This document shows positions 1-7,829 of a stretch of DNA of 23,910 bases, in pieces (position 1 is the first letter of the stretch; the number at the start of each line of letters is the position of its first letter). The DNA comes from an uncultured Eubacteriales bacterium (lineage in GTDB: Bacteria > Bacillota > Clostridia > Oscillospirales > Oscillospiraceae). The position numbers and the translations under genes are program-made. A model generated the notes under the pieces. That model did no database searches. It worked only from the letters and a program-made list of their open reading frames with translations, and was not told the origin of the DNA. The stretch is from NCBI GenBank assembly GCA_900548795.1, contig URLT01000017.1:1-23910 (forward strand). The letters are read 5' to 3'.

Positions 1-57
1 TCAATTTGGAACAAAATCCCTCGCTGACCGCTCTTGCAATTGAATCAGAGGTTCCCT
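1..57 (-). repeat. End of a MITE-like repeat, cut by window edge
   Basis: Read on the minus strand, these 57 bases match 9281-9337 at 55 of 57 positions. They begin with the same terminal motif (AGGGAACCTCTGATTCAAT). The copy runs off the left window edge, so its other end is not visible. It carries no coding sequence. It is inverted relative to the copy at 9281-9443. Bases 58-273 hold no gene that I can recognise. Confidence 0.8.
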
Positions 58-148
58 AGCAGCAGGGCTTCTCTTTTGAAATGGGAGTGCTTTGAAACAG
101 GAGAAAGACATACAGTAACTCTGTCTGCCTTATGATTTTTTCCATAAG

Positions 149-223
149 GGGGTGCAGAGCAAGAATCAGCAGCTCACCTCCGGTAAAATAGAATAATCCG
201 AGCATTAAGGACTTTTGCACCCC
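149..223. other. Spaced inverted repeat in gene-free stretch
   Basis: GGGGTGCA (149-156) and TGCACCCC (216-223) are perfect 8-base inverted arms separated by 59 bases. They lie in the gene-free stretch 58-273. They could close a structured RNA or be chance. I recognise no RNA family and no open reading frame here. Confidence 0.25.
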
Positions 224-273
224 ATACTCGGAAAACTGCTTGATATATATAAGGAGTTCTTCGACAGAAAAAT

Positions 274-309
274 AAAAAAACGGTAGCCCATTGTATCATG
301 GACTACCGC
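274..309 (-). terminator. Rho-independent terminator of tRNA-Ser
   Basis: On the minus strand a stem of CGGTAG-T-CCAT with ATGG-G-CTACCG (one T-G wobble, 6-base loop; 281-309) is followed by seven T residues (274-280). It lies seven bases past the CCA end of the tRNA gene. Confidence 0.85.
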
Positions 310-315
310 ATTTCG

Positions 316-407
316 TGGCGGAGAGGAAGGGATTCGAACCCTTGAGACGCTATTAACGCCTACACGATTTCCAATCGTGCGCCTTCGGCCAGCTCAGCCA
401 CCTCTCC
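316..407 (-). tRNA. tRNA-Ser (anticodon GGA)
   Basis: The gene folds as a class II tRNA. The acceptor stem is GGAGAGG/CCTCTCC. The anticodon stem is CACGA/TCGTG with loop TTGGAAA, giving anticodon GGA (plus-strand 370-372). A long variable arm is present, as expected for serine. The T arm contains GGTTCGAATCC. The discriminator is G and the CCA tail is encoded (316-318). The tRNA reads UCC and UCU codons. It has its own promoter and terminator, so it is probably a single-gene transcript. Confidence 0.96.
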
Positions 408-436
408 ATGCGCAGATCGTTGAAATCAGCTTGAAT

Positions 437-465
437 ATAATACCAGATAAACGCGCGTTCGTCAA
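437..465 (-). promoter_or_regulatory. Promoter of tRNA-Ser
   Basis: On the minus strand TTGACG (460-465) is followed by a 17-base spacer and TATTAT (437-442). This is a near-consensus sigma-A promoter placed 29 bases before the tRNA 5' end at 407, which fits a short leader to be trimmed by RNase P. Confidence 0.8.
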
Positions 466-545
466 GTCTTTTTTGAAAAAAACTTGTTTTTGTTTCGTCT
501 GCAGAATAATTACGGACATCGGCTGCGGCATAAAGCAGAGCCGGC

Positions 546-560
546 GCCCGACGTTCGGGC
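546..560 (-). other. Small hairpin just after degV-like stop
   Basis: GCCCGA-ACG-TCGGGC is a perfect 6-bp hairpin that starts one base past the stop codon of the degV-like gene. No T-run follows on the minus strand, so it is a poor intrinsic terminator. It may only stabilise the mRNA 3' end. Confidence 0.3.
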
Positions 561-561
561 A

Positions 562-1413
562 TCAATCGTGTTTCTTATGGATGAACAAGACGCCCAAGCA
601 GCCCTCTCCGCAGTGGCAGGAGATGGTGCAGCCGGCATAGGTCTCGACGACCTCGGAGAAATAGTGCTTCGAGGCAACGGCTGATTTCGCCGCGTCGAGC
701 ACTTCGGGCGTGCGGGGCGTATGCGTGATGAAAATACGCTCGGGGATCAGGTCGTCCGTTTTTTCCAACCGGTCGTTCACATACTGCGCCATGCACTTGG
801 CATAGTTGCCGCGGTATTTCTTGCCGACGATCATCTTGTTGTCGCGCACCTCGATGCAGGGCTTCAGACGCAGAAGATTTGCGCCGAGCGCCGTGACCAT
901 CGAGCAGCGGCCGCCCTTGACCATATAATCCAGACGGTCGAGCAGAAAGCTCGTGTCGACGCGGCCGGTCAGCTCGTCCAGCTCGGCCTTCATGGCGTCG
1001 AGATCCTCGGCGGTCTTGGCAAGCTTGCAGGCCTCCATGACGATATGGCCGTGACCCGTGGAAAGGTTGCGCGAGTCGACCACGCGCACCTGCGGGAAAT
1101 CCGCCGCAGCAATGCACGCGTTTTGGTAGCAGGTGGAAAAGCCCGAGCCAAGAGAAATGTGCACCACGGCGTCGTGCTCCTTGAGCATTTCGCGGAACAT
1201 CTCCTCATAGATGCCGACCGGAACCGCCGCTGTGCTGCAAAGCTCGCCGCCGGCGGCAACATGTGCGAAAATCTCCGCAGGTTGAATGTCGATCCCGTCG
1301 TGGTAGCTTTTGCCACCCATGTTCACGAAAAGCGGCAAAAGCAGAATGTCGTTCTCCCGAAGCTGCTCGGGGGAAAGATCACAGGTGCTGTCGGCGGTGA
1401 TTTTTATTTTCAT
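562..1413 (-). CDS. DegV family fatty-acid-binding protein
   Basis: The product is a 283-aa protein of the DegV/FakB family. These proteins bind a fatty acid and, in characterised members, present it to a fatty acid kinase for phospholipid synthesis. Visible hallmarks are the N-terminal ITADSTCDL strand, the HISLGSGFSTCYQNA segment matching the ligand-contacting S-G-x-S/T-x-T region, a KGGRCS turn in the middle, an FITHTPRTPE strand, and the C-terminal GEGCLGVLF that corresponds to the family's GPG-LG motif. The length is typical. The frame is open upstream to 1446, but the ATG at 1413 is preferred because AAAGGAG lies about 10 bases before it and the protein then starts at the conserved strand. 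It is a single gene with its own promoter. No FakA kinase is in the window, so the fatty acid role is inferred from the family. Confidence 0.93.
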   Translation of the reverse strand: MKIKITADSTCDLSPEQLRENDILLLPLFVNMGGKSYHDGIDIQPAEIFAHVAAGGELCSTAAVPVGIYEEMFREMLKEHDAVVHISLGSGFSTCYQNACIAAADFPQVRVVDSRNLSTGHGHIVMEACKLAKTAEDLDAMKAELDELTGRVDTSFLLDRLDYMVKGGRCSMVTALGANLLRLKPCIEVRDNKMIVGKKYRGNYAKCMAQYVNDRLEKTDDLIPERIFITHTPRTPEVLDAAKSAVASKHYFSEVVETYAGCTISCHCGEGCLGVLFIHKKHD

Positions 1414-1464
1414 CGTGGATAGGCTCCTTTTCATGCAGATCCGCACTGAGGCGGTTCAAAATCT

Positions 1465-1492
1465 ATTATATCATTTCTTCCGGTATTGTCAA
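1465..1492 (-). promoter_or_regulatory. Promoter of degV-like gene
   Basis: On the minus strand consensus TTGACA (1487-1492), a 16-base spacer and consensus TATAAT (1465-1470) lie about 50 bases before the ATG at 1413. Its -35 box is only two bases from the -35 box of the divergent plus-strand promoter. Confidence 0.8.
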
Positions 1493-1494
1493 GG

Positions 1495-1523
1495 TTGCAA
1501 TCGCGCGTCAATGCGTGTATAAT
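1495..1523 (+). promoter_or_regulatory. Promoter of the 1558 two-gene unit
   Basis: TTGCAA (1495-1500), a 17-base spacer and TATAAT (1518-1523) lie 34 bases before the start codon at 1558. It is arranged back to back with the degV-like promoter. Confidence 0.75.
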
Positions 1524-1557
1524 ACGAATTATCACGATCATTTCGAGGTATTTTGTC

Positions 1558-2331
1558 ATGAAACTTGCCGATTACTATCTGCGCTACTGTGAGGCCGTCG
1601 GAGAGGGCGCGCTCGCCGCGCCCGAGGGCATCAAGCTGACCGAGACGGAGCCTCTGCGCCGCGCCGCCGAGCTGCAAACACAGATCGCGGCCATGGGCGT
1701 GCCGGAATTTGTGCGCCGCTGCGCCGCGCTGGAGGGCGCGGATATCCCGCAGGCGCTCTATGACGCGTTTTGCCCCGAGGAGCTGATGCAGACGCTGACC
1801 GGTCAGAGCGCGCCGGAGCAGCCGGAGCCGGAGGAAGCCGACGACGCTCTGACGCCGCCGCAGATCGACGAGCCGGACGGCCCACGCAGCGCATATGAGG
1901 TGCTGCTCGACTGCTGCTTCCTTGACGAGGGGCTGCTGGTCTATCTGATCGACGTGTGCAAGCGCGGCGCGGACGAGGAGTTCCAAAAGCTCGCCCTTGT
2001 GACCGCCCGCAAGGCCTTCACGCTGCACGATTTTCTCTATTGGTTTGCCGGGAAGGCGCAGCGCGCAAGCCGCGACGAGCTGATCTGCACAACGATCCTC
2101 GACGCCTGTCTTGACCGTCTCGCCGCCGAGGGTCAGAAGGAGCTGATCGCCGCCCTGCTCTGCGGCGACCGGAAGACCTTTGAGCTGTTCCGCTGCGACG
2201 CGCCCGAGCTGATGCATCTGCCCGACGCGACCTATGAATGGTTCGAAAAATACTATTTGCGCGGCTTCTACCCTGTGCGCTATATGCTCAAATTCAACGG
2301 CGTGCGCTTCCCGGAGGTGACGGAGCCATGA
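1558..2331 (+). CDS. Unrecognised 257-aa cytoplasmic protein
   Basis: I do not recognise this protein. It has no signal peptide and no membrane segment. It appears to have two helical halves: an N-terminal part of about 85 residues (starting MKLADYYLRYCEAVGEG) and a C-terminal part from about residue 115 to 257. They are joined by an acidic, proline-rich linker (about 88-114, many E, D and P), so it may be a two-domain protein. The C-terminal part is rich in Cys and Leu and ends in an aromatic stretch (YEWFEKYYLRGFYPVRYML). The ATG at 1558 is chosen over an open extension to 1486 because GAGGTA lies 7 bases before it and the promoter -10 box lies inside the extension. Its stop overlaps the next gene's start (ATGA), so the two are probably translationally coupled. 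Confidence 0.75.
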   Translation: MKLADYYLRYCEAVGEGALAAPEGIKLTETEPLRRAAELQTQIAAMGVPEFVRRCAALEGADIPQALYDAFCPEELMQTLTGQSAPEQPEPEEADDALTPPQIDEPDGPRSAYEVLLDCCFLDEGLLVYLIDVCKRGADEEFQKLALVTARKAFTLHDFLYWFAGKAQRASRDELICTTILDACLDRLAAEGQKELIAALLCGDRKTFELFRCDAPELMHLPDATYEWFEKYYLRGFYPVRYMLKFNGVRFPEVTEP

Positions 2332-2783
2332 CGAAGGCGGAGCTTGCAAAACAGAATTTCCTGAATGGCTGCAACTGCGCGCAAGCCGTGCTGCTGGCCT
2401 TTTCCGACGAAACGGGGCTTGACCGCGCAACGGCGCTGCGGCTTGCCTCCGGCCTCGGCGGCGGCATGGCGCGAATGCGAGAGGTCTGCGGCACGGTCAA
2501 CGGAATGTTCCTTGCCGCCGGGCTGCTCTTCGGGAGCGACGATGTCTCCGACCGCGCCGCGAAGAGCGAGCAATACCGCAGGCTGCAGGAGCTTGCGCAG
2601 AAATTCCGCGAGCAAAACGGCTCGATCATCTGCCGCGAGCTTCTGACCGGGGTCAAAACGGCGCCCGGCGGCGTGCCGGAGGCGCGGACGGATACCTATT
2701 ATAAAAAGCGCCCCTGCGCCGAGCTCTGCGCCGACGCTGCGGAAATTTTGGAGGAATATCTCCAAGCTGCAGCAAGAGCATGA
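2328..2783 (+). CDS. C_GCAxxG_C_C family putative redox protein
   Basis: The product is a 151-aa protein matching the C_GCAxxG_C_C family, small cysteine-rich proteins presumed to be redox active but without an established reaction. The conserved pattern is visible: NGCNCAQAV (Cys15, Cys17), a GLGGGMARM glycine turn followed by VCGTVNG (Cys54), then IICRELL (Cys102) and PCAELC (Cys130, Cys134). The ATG at 2328 shares four bases with the stop of the upstream gene. GGAGGTGA at 2313-2320 is the SD. An in-frame ATG at 2238 lies inside the upstream gene and is unlikely. No transmembrane segment or export signal is seen. Genomic pairing with the unknown 257-aa protein suggests a joint function, but nothing here shows what it is. 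Confidence 0.88.
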   Translation: MTKAELAKQNFLNGCNCAQAVLLAFSDETGLDRATALRLASGLGGGMARMREVCGTVNGMFLAAGLLFGSDDVSDRAAKSEQYRRLQELAQKFREQNGSIICRELLTGVKTAPGGVPEARTDTYYKKRPCAELCADAAEILEEYLQAAARA

Positions 2784-2801
2784 CAGATTTCCCCGCCATG
2801 C

Positions 2802-2830
2802 TTGCATTTTTCGGCCGGGCGTGGTATGAT
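2802..2830 (+). promoter_or_regulatory. Promoter of dapA
   Basis: TTGCAT (2802-2807), a 17-base spacer and TATGAT (2825-2830) precede the dapA start by 50 bases. No leader structure such as a lysine riboswitch fits in the short leader. Confidence 0.7.
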
Positions 2831-2880
2831 TATTATGGGAAAATAAGAGAGGGCACGGCCATTAACAGGAGGTTTTATTT

Positions 2881-3777
2881 ATGAAACAGATTTCCGGCTC
2901 GATCGTTGCGCTTGTGACGCCGTTCAACGAGGACGGCTCCGTCGACCACGGCCGCCTGCGGGCGCTCGTCGATTGGCACATTGCGAACGGCACGGATGCG
3001 ATCCTCACCCTCGGGACGACCGGCGAGACCGCCTCGACCACGCTGGAGGAGGATACCGAAACCCTGCGTACCGTGCTCGACCAAGCTCATGGACGCGTTC
3101 CTGTGATCGCGGGCAGCGGCTCCAACTCCAGCCAGATGCAGATGAAAAAAAGCGTGCTGTATTCCGAAATGGGCGCCGACGCGCTGCTCTGCATCAGCCC
3201 GTATTACGTCAAAAGCAACGAGGAGGGTATGTACCGCCATTTTCTGATGCCGGCGGACGCCGCCTCCGCGCCGATCATTCTCTACAACGTCCCCGGGCGC
3301 ACCGGGTGCAAGATCTCGCCCGAGGTCGTGCGTCGCCTTTCGACCCATCCAAACGTGATGGGCATCAAGGAGGCCAGCGGCGACATGGCCTACGCCATGA
3401 GCATCGCGCGCTATCTCAGCGACGATTTCTGCATGTATTGCGGCAACGACGACATCACCGTTCCCCTGCTCTCCGTCGGCGCGAAGGGCGTTATCTCCGT
3501 CTGGGCGAACATCATGCCCCGCGAGGTGCATCAAATGGTCGCCGACTGGCTGGCCGGGGATCATGAGGCTGCGCTGCGCGAGCAGCTGCGCTGCCTCGAC
3601 CTGATCCACGCGCTGTTCATCGAGGTCAATCCGATCCCCGTCAAGGAAGCAATGAACCTGATGGGTCTGCACGCCGGCGCGTTCCGGATGCCGATGTACC
3701 CCATGACCGACGCACACCGCGCCGTGCTTGCGCAGCGGATGCGCGAGGTCGGGCTGACGGTTCGGGAGGATGCATGA
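2881..3777 (+). CDS. dapA: 4-Hydroxy-tetrahydrodipicolinate synthase
   Basis: This 298-aa enzyme condenses pyruvate with aspartate semialdehyde, the first committed step of the diaminopimelate/lysine pathway. It supplies peptidoglycan cross-links and lysine. It shows the Schiff-base lysine at Lys163 (MGIKEASGD), the catalytic-triad tyrosine at Tyr135 in YNVPGRTG, and the LGTTGET pyruvate-binding turn near residue 45. Length and spacing match the E. coli enzyme (Lys161, Tyr133). AGGAGG lies 8 bases before the ATG. The start of dapB overlaps the stop codon, giving a coupled dapAB pair. A related N-acetylneuraminate lyase-family aldolase is less likely because dapB follows directly. Confidence 0.96.
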   Translation: MKQISGSIVALVTPFNEDGSVDHGRLRALVDWHIANGTDAILTLGTTGETASTTLEEDTETLRTVLDQAHGRVPVIAGSGSNSSQMQMKKSVLYSEMGADALLCISPYYVKSNEEGMYRHFLMPADAASAPIILYNVPGRTGCKISPEVVRRLSTHPNVMGIKEASGDMAYAMSIARYLSDDFCMYCGNDDITVPLLSVGAKGVISVWANIMPREVHQMVADWLAGDHEAALREQLRCLDLIHALFIEVNPIPVKEAMNLMGLHAGAFRMPMYPMTDAHRAVLAQRMREVGLTVREDA

Positions 3778-4490
3778 TGCGGATCTTTCTGAGCGGCTAC
3801 GGCCGCATGGGTCAGCTCATTGAGGAGCTTGCGCTGGAAAAGGGCTGGAAGGTCGTCGGCCATGCCGACATCACCTGTCCGGAGGTCTATGAGACCGCTC
3901 CGGCGGCGGACTGCTGCATCGATTTTTCCGGCGTGAACGCCCTGCCGGGGCTTCTGTCCTATCTGCGCCGCACCAAAACGCCGCTCGTCAGCGGCACGAC
4001 CGGCTTCTCCGAAGCCGAGCTTGCCATGCTTCGGGCGCTTTCCGGCGGGCAGCCGGTCATCTGGTCTGCAAACTACTCCACCGGCGTGGCCGTGCTGCGC
4101 CGGATGCTCCGCGATTACGCGCCCGTCCTGCGCGACTGGGACAAGGAGCTGGTGGAGACGCACCACAACCAAAAGGCCGACGCCCCCAGCGGCACGGCCA
4201 AGCTGCTGCTGCGCGAGCTGGACCCGAACGACGAGGCTACGGTCGTCCACGGCCGCGAGGGTCTGTGCGGCAAGCGCAAGCCCGAGGAGATCGGCGTGTT
4301 CTCGCTGCGCGGCGGCACGGTCGCCGGGACGCACACCGTCTATTTCTTCGGCGAGGACGAGGCGCTTGAGCTGACGCACCGCGCCAGCAGCCGCCGCATT
4401 TTCGCCTCCGGCGCGCTCCGCGCCGCCGAAGCGCTCTGCGCGCGCAGACCCGGCTGGTACACGCTTGACGAGCTGCTATTCAATCAATAA
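3777..4490 (+). CDS. dapB: 4-Hydroxy-tetrahydrodipicolinate reductase
   Basis: This 237-aa enzyme reduces the dapA product with NAD(P)H in the second step of the diaminopimelate pathway. The N-terminal Rossmann motif is GYGRMGQ. The catalytic His-His-Asn-Gln-Lys stretch is at residues 129-133 (ETHHNQKADAPSGTAK), where DAPSGTA is the family signature. A substrate-binding RGGTVAGTH follows near residue 180. Two starts are possible: ATG 3774 (sharing ATGA with the dapA stop) and ATG 3777. I prefer 3777 because GGAGG at 3765-3769 is then 7 bases away rather than 4. It is shorter than the E. coli protein (273 aa) but within the range seen in Firmicutes. Confidence 0.95.
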   Translation: MRIFLSGYGRMGQLIEELALEKGWKVVGHADITCPEVYETAPAADCCIDFSGVNALPGLLSYLRRTKTPLVSGTTGFSEAELAMLRALSGGQPVIWSANYSTGVAVLRRMLRDYAPVLRDWDKELVETHHNQKADAPSGTAKLLLRELDPNDEATVVHGREGLCGKRKPEEIGVFSLRGGTVAGTHTVYFFGEDEALELTHRASSRRIFASGALRAAEALCARRPGWYTLDELLFNQ

Positions 4491-4508
4491 TAAGGATGAT
4501 TTCGTAAA

Positions 4509-5867
4509 ATGGAAACAATCAAACCCAGAACCCTATCCGGCTTCATGGAGCTGCTGCCCGCGCCGCAGATGCAGCTCGAGCGCATGATGCAGATCCTGCG
4601 CGAGACCTATGCGCTTTACGGCTTCACGCCGCTCGACACCCCGTTGCTGGAGTCCTCTGAAATTCTTCTGGCCAAGGGCGGCGGCGAGACGGAGAAGCAG
4701 ATCTACCGCTTTCAAAAGGGCGACAGTGATCTTGCCCTGCGCTTTGACCTGACCGTTCCGCTGGCCAAATACGTCGCGCTGCACGCAAACGAGCTGTCCT
4801 TCCCCTTCCGGCGCTACCAGATCGGCAAGGTCTATCGCGGTGAGCGCGCCCAGCGCGGCCGCTTCCGCGAGTTTTATCAGGCCGATATCGACATCATCGG
4901 CGACGGCAAGCTCGACATCCTCAACGAGGCCGAGATCCCGTCCATCATCTACACGATCTTTCGCCGCTTCGGCCTGTCGCGCTTCACCATCCGCGTCAAC
5001 AACCGCAAGCTGCTCAACGGCTTCTATGCCCTGCTGGGTCTGAGCGGGCAGGCCGGCGACATCATGCGAACCGTCGACAAGCTCGACAAGATCGGCGCGG
5101 AGAAGGTGCGCGTGATCCTGATCGAGGACTGTGGCGTTTCGGAGGGGCAGGCCGACGAGATCCTGCGCTTCATCGCCATCCGCGGCACGAACGCCGAGGT
5201 TTTGGACGCGCTGCAGGCGTGGAGCGGCAAAAACGAGGTCTATGACGCCGGCCTTTCCGAGCTGACGGCCGTTGCGGCGCAGCTGAGCGCCTTCGGCGTG
5301 CCCGAGGAGAACTTCGCCATTGACCTGACGATCGCGCGCGGCCTGGACTACTACACCGGCACGGTCTATGAAACGACCCTCGACGACCACCGTGAGATCG
5401 GCTCGGTCTGCTCCGGCGGCCGCTACGACGACCTTGCCACCTACTACACCGACCGGAAGCTCCCCGGCGTGGGCATCTCCATCGGTCTGACGCGCCTGTT
5501 CTACGTGCTCGGCGAGCAGGGGCTGCTCAACGACGCGCTTCCGACCGCCCCTGCCGACTGCCTGCTGCTGCCGATGACGGACGACCTTTCCGCTGCCGTC
5601 CGCCTTGCGACGGCGCTGCGTCAGGCGGGCATCCGCACGCAGCTCTATTCCGAGCAGAGGAAATTCAAGGCCAAAATGCAGTATGCCGACAAGCTGGGCA
5701 TTCCCTATGTGATCTTCCTCGGCGAGGATGAGATCGCCCGCGGCGAATGCTCCGTGAAGGATCTGCGCACCGGCGGGCAGGTCAGCCTCCCGACCGACGG
5801 CGCGATCGCTCACATTCGAGCCGGGATCTCTGCACTTGAGGCCGGCACGGTCATCATTGAGAAATAA
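4509..5867 (+). CDS. hisS: Histidyl-tRNA synthetase
   Basis: This 452-aa class II synthetase charges tRNA-His. Residues 1 to about 325 form the catalytic core. Class II motif 2 is at 110 onward (RGERAQRGRFREFYQ). The histidine-binding loop ARGLDYYTGTVYE lies around 276-288, and SVCSGGRYDDL follows. The C-terminal anticodon-binding domain runs from about 350 to the end. The ARGLDYYTG loop and full anticodon domain argue for a real synthetase rather than the HisZ regulatory paralogue. It lies 18 bases after dapB, with a modest SD (AAGGAT) about 11 bases before the ATG. It is followed after 46 bases by aspS, a common hisS-aspS pairing in Firmicutes. No T-box leader is visible upstream. Confidence 0.95.
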   Translation: METIKPRTLSGFMELLPAPQMQLERMMQILRETYALYGFTPLDTPLLESSEILLAKGGGETEKQIYRFQKGDSDLALRFDLTVPLAKYVALHANELSFPFRRYQIGKVYRGERAQRGRFREFYQADIDIIGDGKLDILNEAEIPSIIYTIFRRFGLSRFTIRVNNRKLLNGFYALLGLSGQAGDIMRTVDKLDKIGAEKVRVILIEDCGVSEGQADEILRFIAIRGTNAEVLDALQAWSGKNEVYDAGLSELTAVAAQLSAFGVPEENFAIDLTIARGLDYYTGTVYETTLDDHREIGSVCSGGRYDDLATYYTDRKLPGVGISIGLTRLFYVLGEQGLLNDALPTAPADCLLLPMTDDLSAAVRLATALRQAGIRTQLYSEQRKFKAKMQYADKLGIPYVIFLGEDEIARGECSVKDLRTGGQVSLPTDGAIAHIRAGISALEAGTVIIEK

Positions 5868-5913
5868 ATTTTTGAAGGGGACGCTCCAACGCCCCCGAAA
5901 AAGGGGATAAAAC

Positions 5914-7695
5914 ATGACACAGTCTAGAACTCACACCTGCGGCGCGCTCCGGCTCAACGACGCGGGAAAAACCGTCACACTTGCCGGCTGGATGGAAAAC
6001 CTCCGCGTTGTCGGCAGCAGCCTTGCCTTCGTTGTGCTTCGCGATTTTTACGGCACGACGCAGGTCGTCCTTGAGACCGAGGAAATGATCCAGTCCGTCA
6101 AGGCGCTGAACAAGGAGTCGACCATTTCCGTCACCGGCGTCGTCCGCGAGCGCGCCAGCAAGAACCCGAAGCAGCCCACCGGCGAGATCGAGGTCGTGCC
6201 GGAAAAGATCGAGGTGCTCGGCCGCTGCCGCTATAACGAGCTGCCCTTCGAGATCAACCGCAGCCGCGAGGCCGACGAGGCCATCCGCCTGAAATACCGC
6301 TATCTCGATCTGCGCAATCCCGAGGTCAAGAAGAACATCGTTCTGCGCTGCAACGTCGTGTCGGCTCTGCGCCGCGCCATGACTGAGCACGATTTCCTCG
6401 AGATCACGACGCCGATTCTGACCGTCTCCTCGCCCGAGGGCGCGCGCGACTATCTGGTTCCCGCGAGAAAGCACCCCGGCAAATTCTATGCCCTGCCGCA
6501 GGCGCCGCAGCAGTTCAAGCAGCTTCTGATGACCTCCGGCTTTGACCGTTATTTCCAGATCGCGCCCTGCTTCCGCGACGAGGACGCCCGCGGCGACCGC
6601 AGCCCCGGCGAGTTCTATCAGCTCGATATGGAAATGGCATTTGCCACGCAGGACGACGTGTTCGCCGTGCTCGAGGATGTGCTGCCGCCGATCTTTGCCA
6701 AATACGGCAAATATGACGTTGCCTCCTCCGCTCCGTTCCGCCGCATCCCCTATGCCGAGGCCATGGAGCGCTACGGCTCGGACAAGCCCGATCTGCGCAT
6801 CGATCTTGAGGTGCAGGACATGACCGAGCTGGTCAAGGGCATCGACTTTGCCCCGTTCGCAGAGGGCAACGCCGTCAAGGCCATCGTCGTCGACAACTGC
6901 GAGCTGGCCAGAAAGGCCGTCGATAAGCTCGTCGCCGAGACGGAGGTCATCTCCGGCACCAAGCCGATGTGGTTCAAGCTCGGCGCGGACGGCGAGCTCT
7001 CCGGCGGCATCGCCAAGTTCCTCGCCGACCGCAAGGATGCCGTTGTCTCCGCGCTGGGGCTGAAGCCCGGCTGTCTCGTCGGCGTCGCCGCCGGCAAGAA
7101 GGCCGCCGCGCAGAAGTGCGCGGGCGTCCTGCGCAAGCTGCTCGGCGCAGCCGTCCCCGGCCATATGGACAAGGAGCGCTATGAGTTCTGCTGGATCGTT
7201 GATTTCCCGATGTATGAGATCGGCGAGGAGAGCGGCGAGCTGGAGTTCTGCCACAATCCGTTCTCCATGCCGAACGGCGGTCTGGAAATTCTGGAAAAGG
7301 CCGAGCGCGGCGAGGTCGACCCGCTGAGCATCAACGCCTACCAGTATGACCTCGTCTGCAACGGCGTGGAGCTGTCCTCCGGTGCGGTTCGGAATCATGA
7401 CCCCGAGATCATGATCAAGGCCTTCGAGCTCGTGCGCCTCGGCGAGGACGATGTCAAGGCCAAGTTCCCGGCCATGTATAACGCGTTCTGCTATGGCGCG
7501 CCTCCTCATGCGGGCATTGCCCCGGGCGTTGACCGCATGGTCATGCTGCTGGCCGGCGAGGATTCCATCCGCGAGGTCATTCCCTTCCCGATGAACAAAA
7601 ATGCGCAGGATCTCATGATGGGCGCGCCGTCCGCCGTCGAGCAGAAGCAGCTCGACGAGGTGCACATCGCGCTTGTCGGAGAGCTTGAAAAATAA
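5914..7695 (+). CDS. aspS: Aspartyl-tRNA synthetase (bacterial type)
   Basis: This 593-aa class II synthetase charges tRNA-Asp. An OB-fold anticodon domain occupies about residues 1-105. The catalytic domain follows and is interrupted by a GAD-type insertion (about 290-410), the mark of the bacterial type. Motif 2 begins at Phe220 (FRDEDARGDRSPGEFYQLD) and motif 3 holds GVDRMVMLL around Asp540. The motif 2 loop differs from the E. coli-like FRDEDLRADRQPEFTQ form and has two extra residues before the aromatic. Whether it is discriminating or also charges tRNA-Asn cannot be read here. AAGGGG lies about 9 bases before the ATG. A strong hairpin follows the stop. Confidence 0.95.
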   Translation: MTQSRTHTCGALRLNDAGKTVTLAGWMENLRVVGSSLAFVVLRDFYGTTQVVLETEEMIQSVKALNKESTISVTGVVRERASKNPKQPTGEIEVVPEKIEVLGRCRYNELPFEINRSREADEAIRLKYRYLDLRNPEVKKNIVLRCNVVSALRRAMTEHDFLEITTPILTVSSPEGARDYLVPARKHPGKFYALPQAPQQFKQLLMTSGFDRYFQIAPCFRDEDARGDRSPGEFYQLDMEMAFATQDDVFAVLEDVLPPIFAKYGKYDVASSAPFRRIPYAEAMERYGSDKPDLRIDLEVQDMTELVKGIDFAPFAEGNAVKAIVVDNCELARKAVDKLVAETEVISGTKPMWFKLGADGELSGGIAKFLADRKDAVVSALGLKPGCLVGVAAGKKAAAQKCAGVLRKLLGAAVPGHMDKERYEFCWIVDFPMYEIGEESGELEFCHNPFSMPNGGLEILEKAERGEVDPLSINAYQYDLVCNGVELSSGAVRNHDPEIMIKAFELVRLGEDDVKAKFPAMYNAFCYGAPPHAGIAPGVDRMVMLLAGEDSIREVIPFPMNKNAQDLMMGAPSAVEQKQLDEVHIALVGELEK

Positions 7696-7709
7696 GCCTC
7701 ATGCAGACA

Positions 7710-7747
7710 CTGCGGAGACGTCCCGAAAAAAGCGGACGTCTCCGCAG
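7710..7747 (+). terminator. 14-bp hairpin after aspS, no T-run
   Basis: Bases 7710-7723 pair perfectly with 7734-7747 (CTGCGGAGACGTCC arms, 10-base loop) 14 bases after the aspS stop. No T-run follows, so it is a weak intrinsic terminator. It could be a pause, a processing site or an mRNA-stabilising end. A second small stem (CCGAAA/TTTCGG, 7756-7769) lies just beyond. I see no clear promoter between here and the serpin, so partial readthrough into that gene is plausible. Confidence 0.5.
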
Positions 7748-7829
7748 CCGCATTTCCGAAAAATTTCGGGAACCTTTTCCCTGTGGCAGCGTCATAAGGA
7801 CATCCAAAACAACACGGAGGAGGATCATC

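Noticed and set aside
4491..4508. T-box leader before hisS
   Set aside because: Only 18 bases separate dapB and hisS, far too short for a T-box.
4509..5867. HisZ (ATP phosphoribosyltransferase regulatory subunit) instead of HisS
   Set aside because: The catalytic histidine loop ARGLDYYTG and the anticodon-binding domain are both present, and no his biosynthesis genes are nearby.
4533..5915. Long open frame antisense to hisS (460 codons)
   Set aside because: It mirrors the codon periodicity of hisS, has no SD or recognisable domain, and the sense strand encodes a clear synthetase.
5854..7665. Long open frame antisense to aspS (603 codons)
   Set aside because: A shadow caused by high GC at third positions; composition is His/Asp/Gly-rich without any motif.
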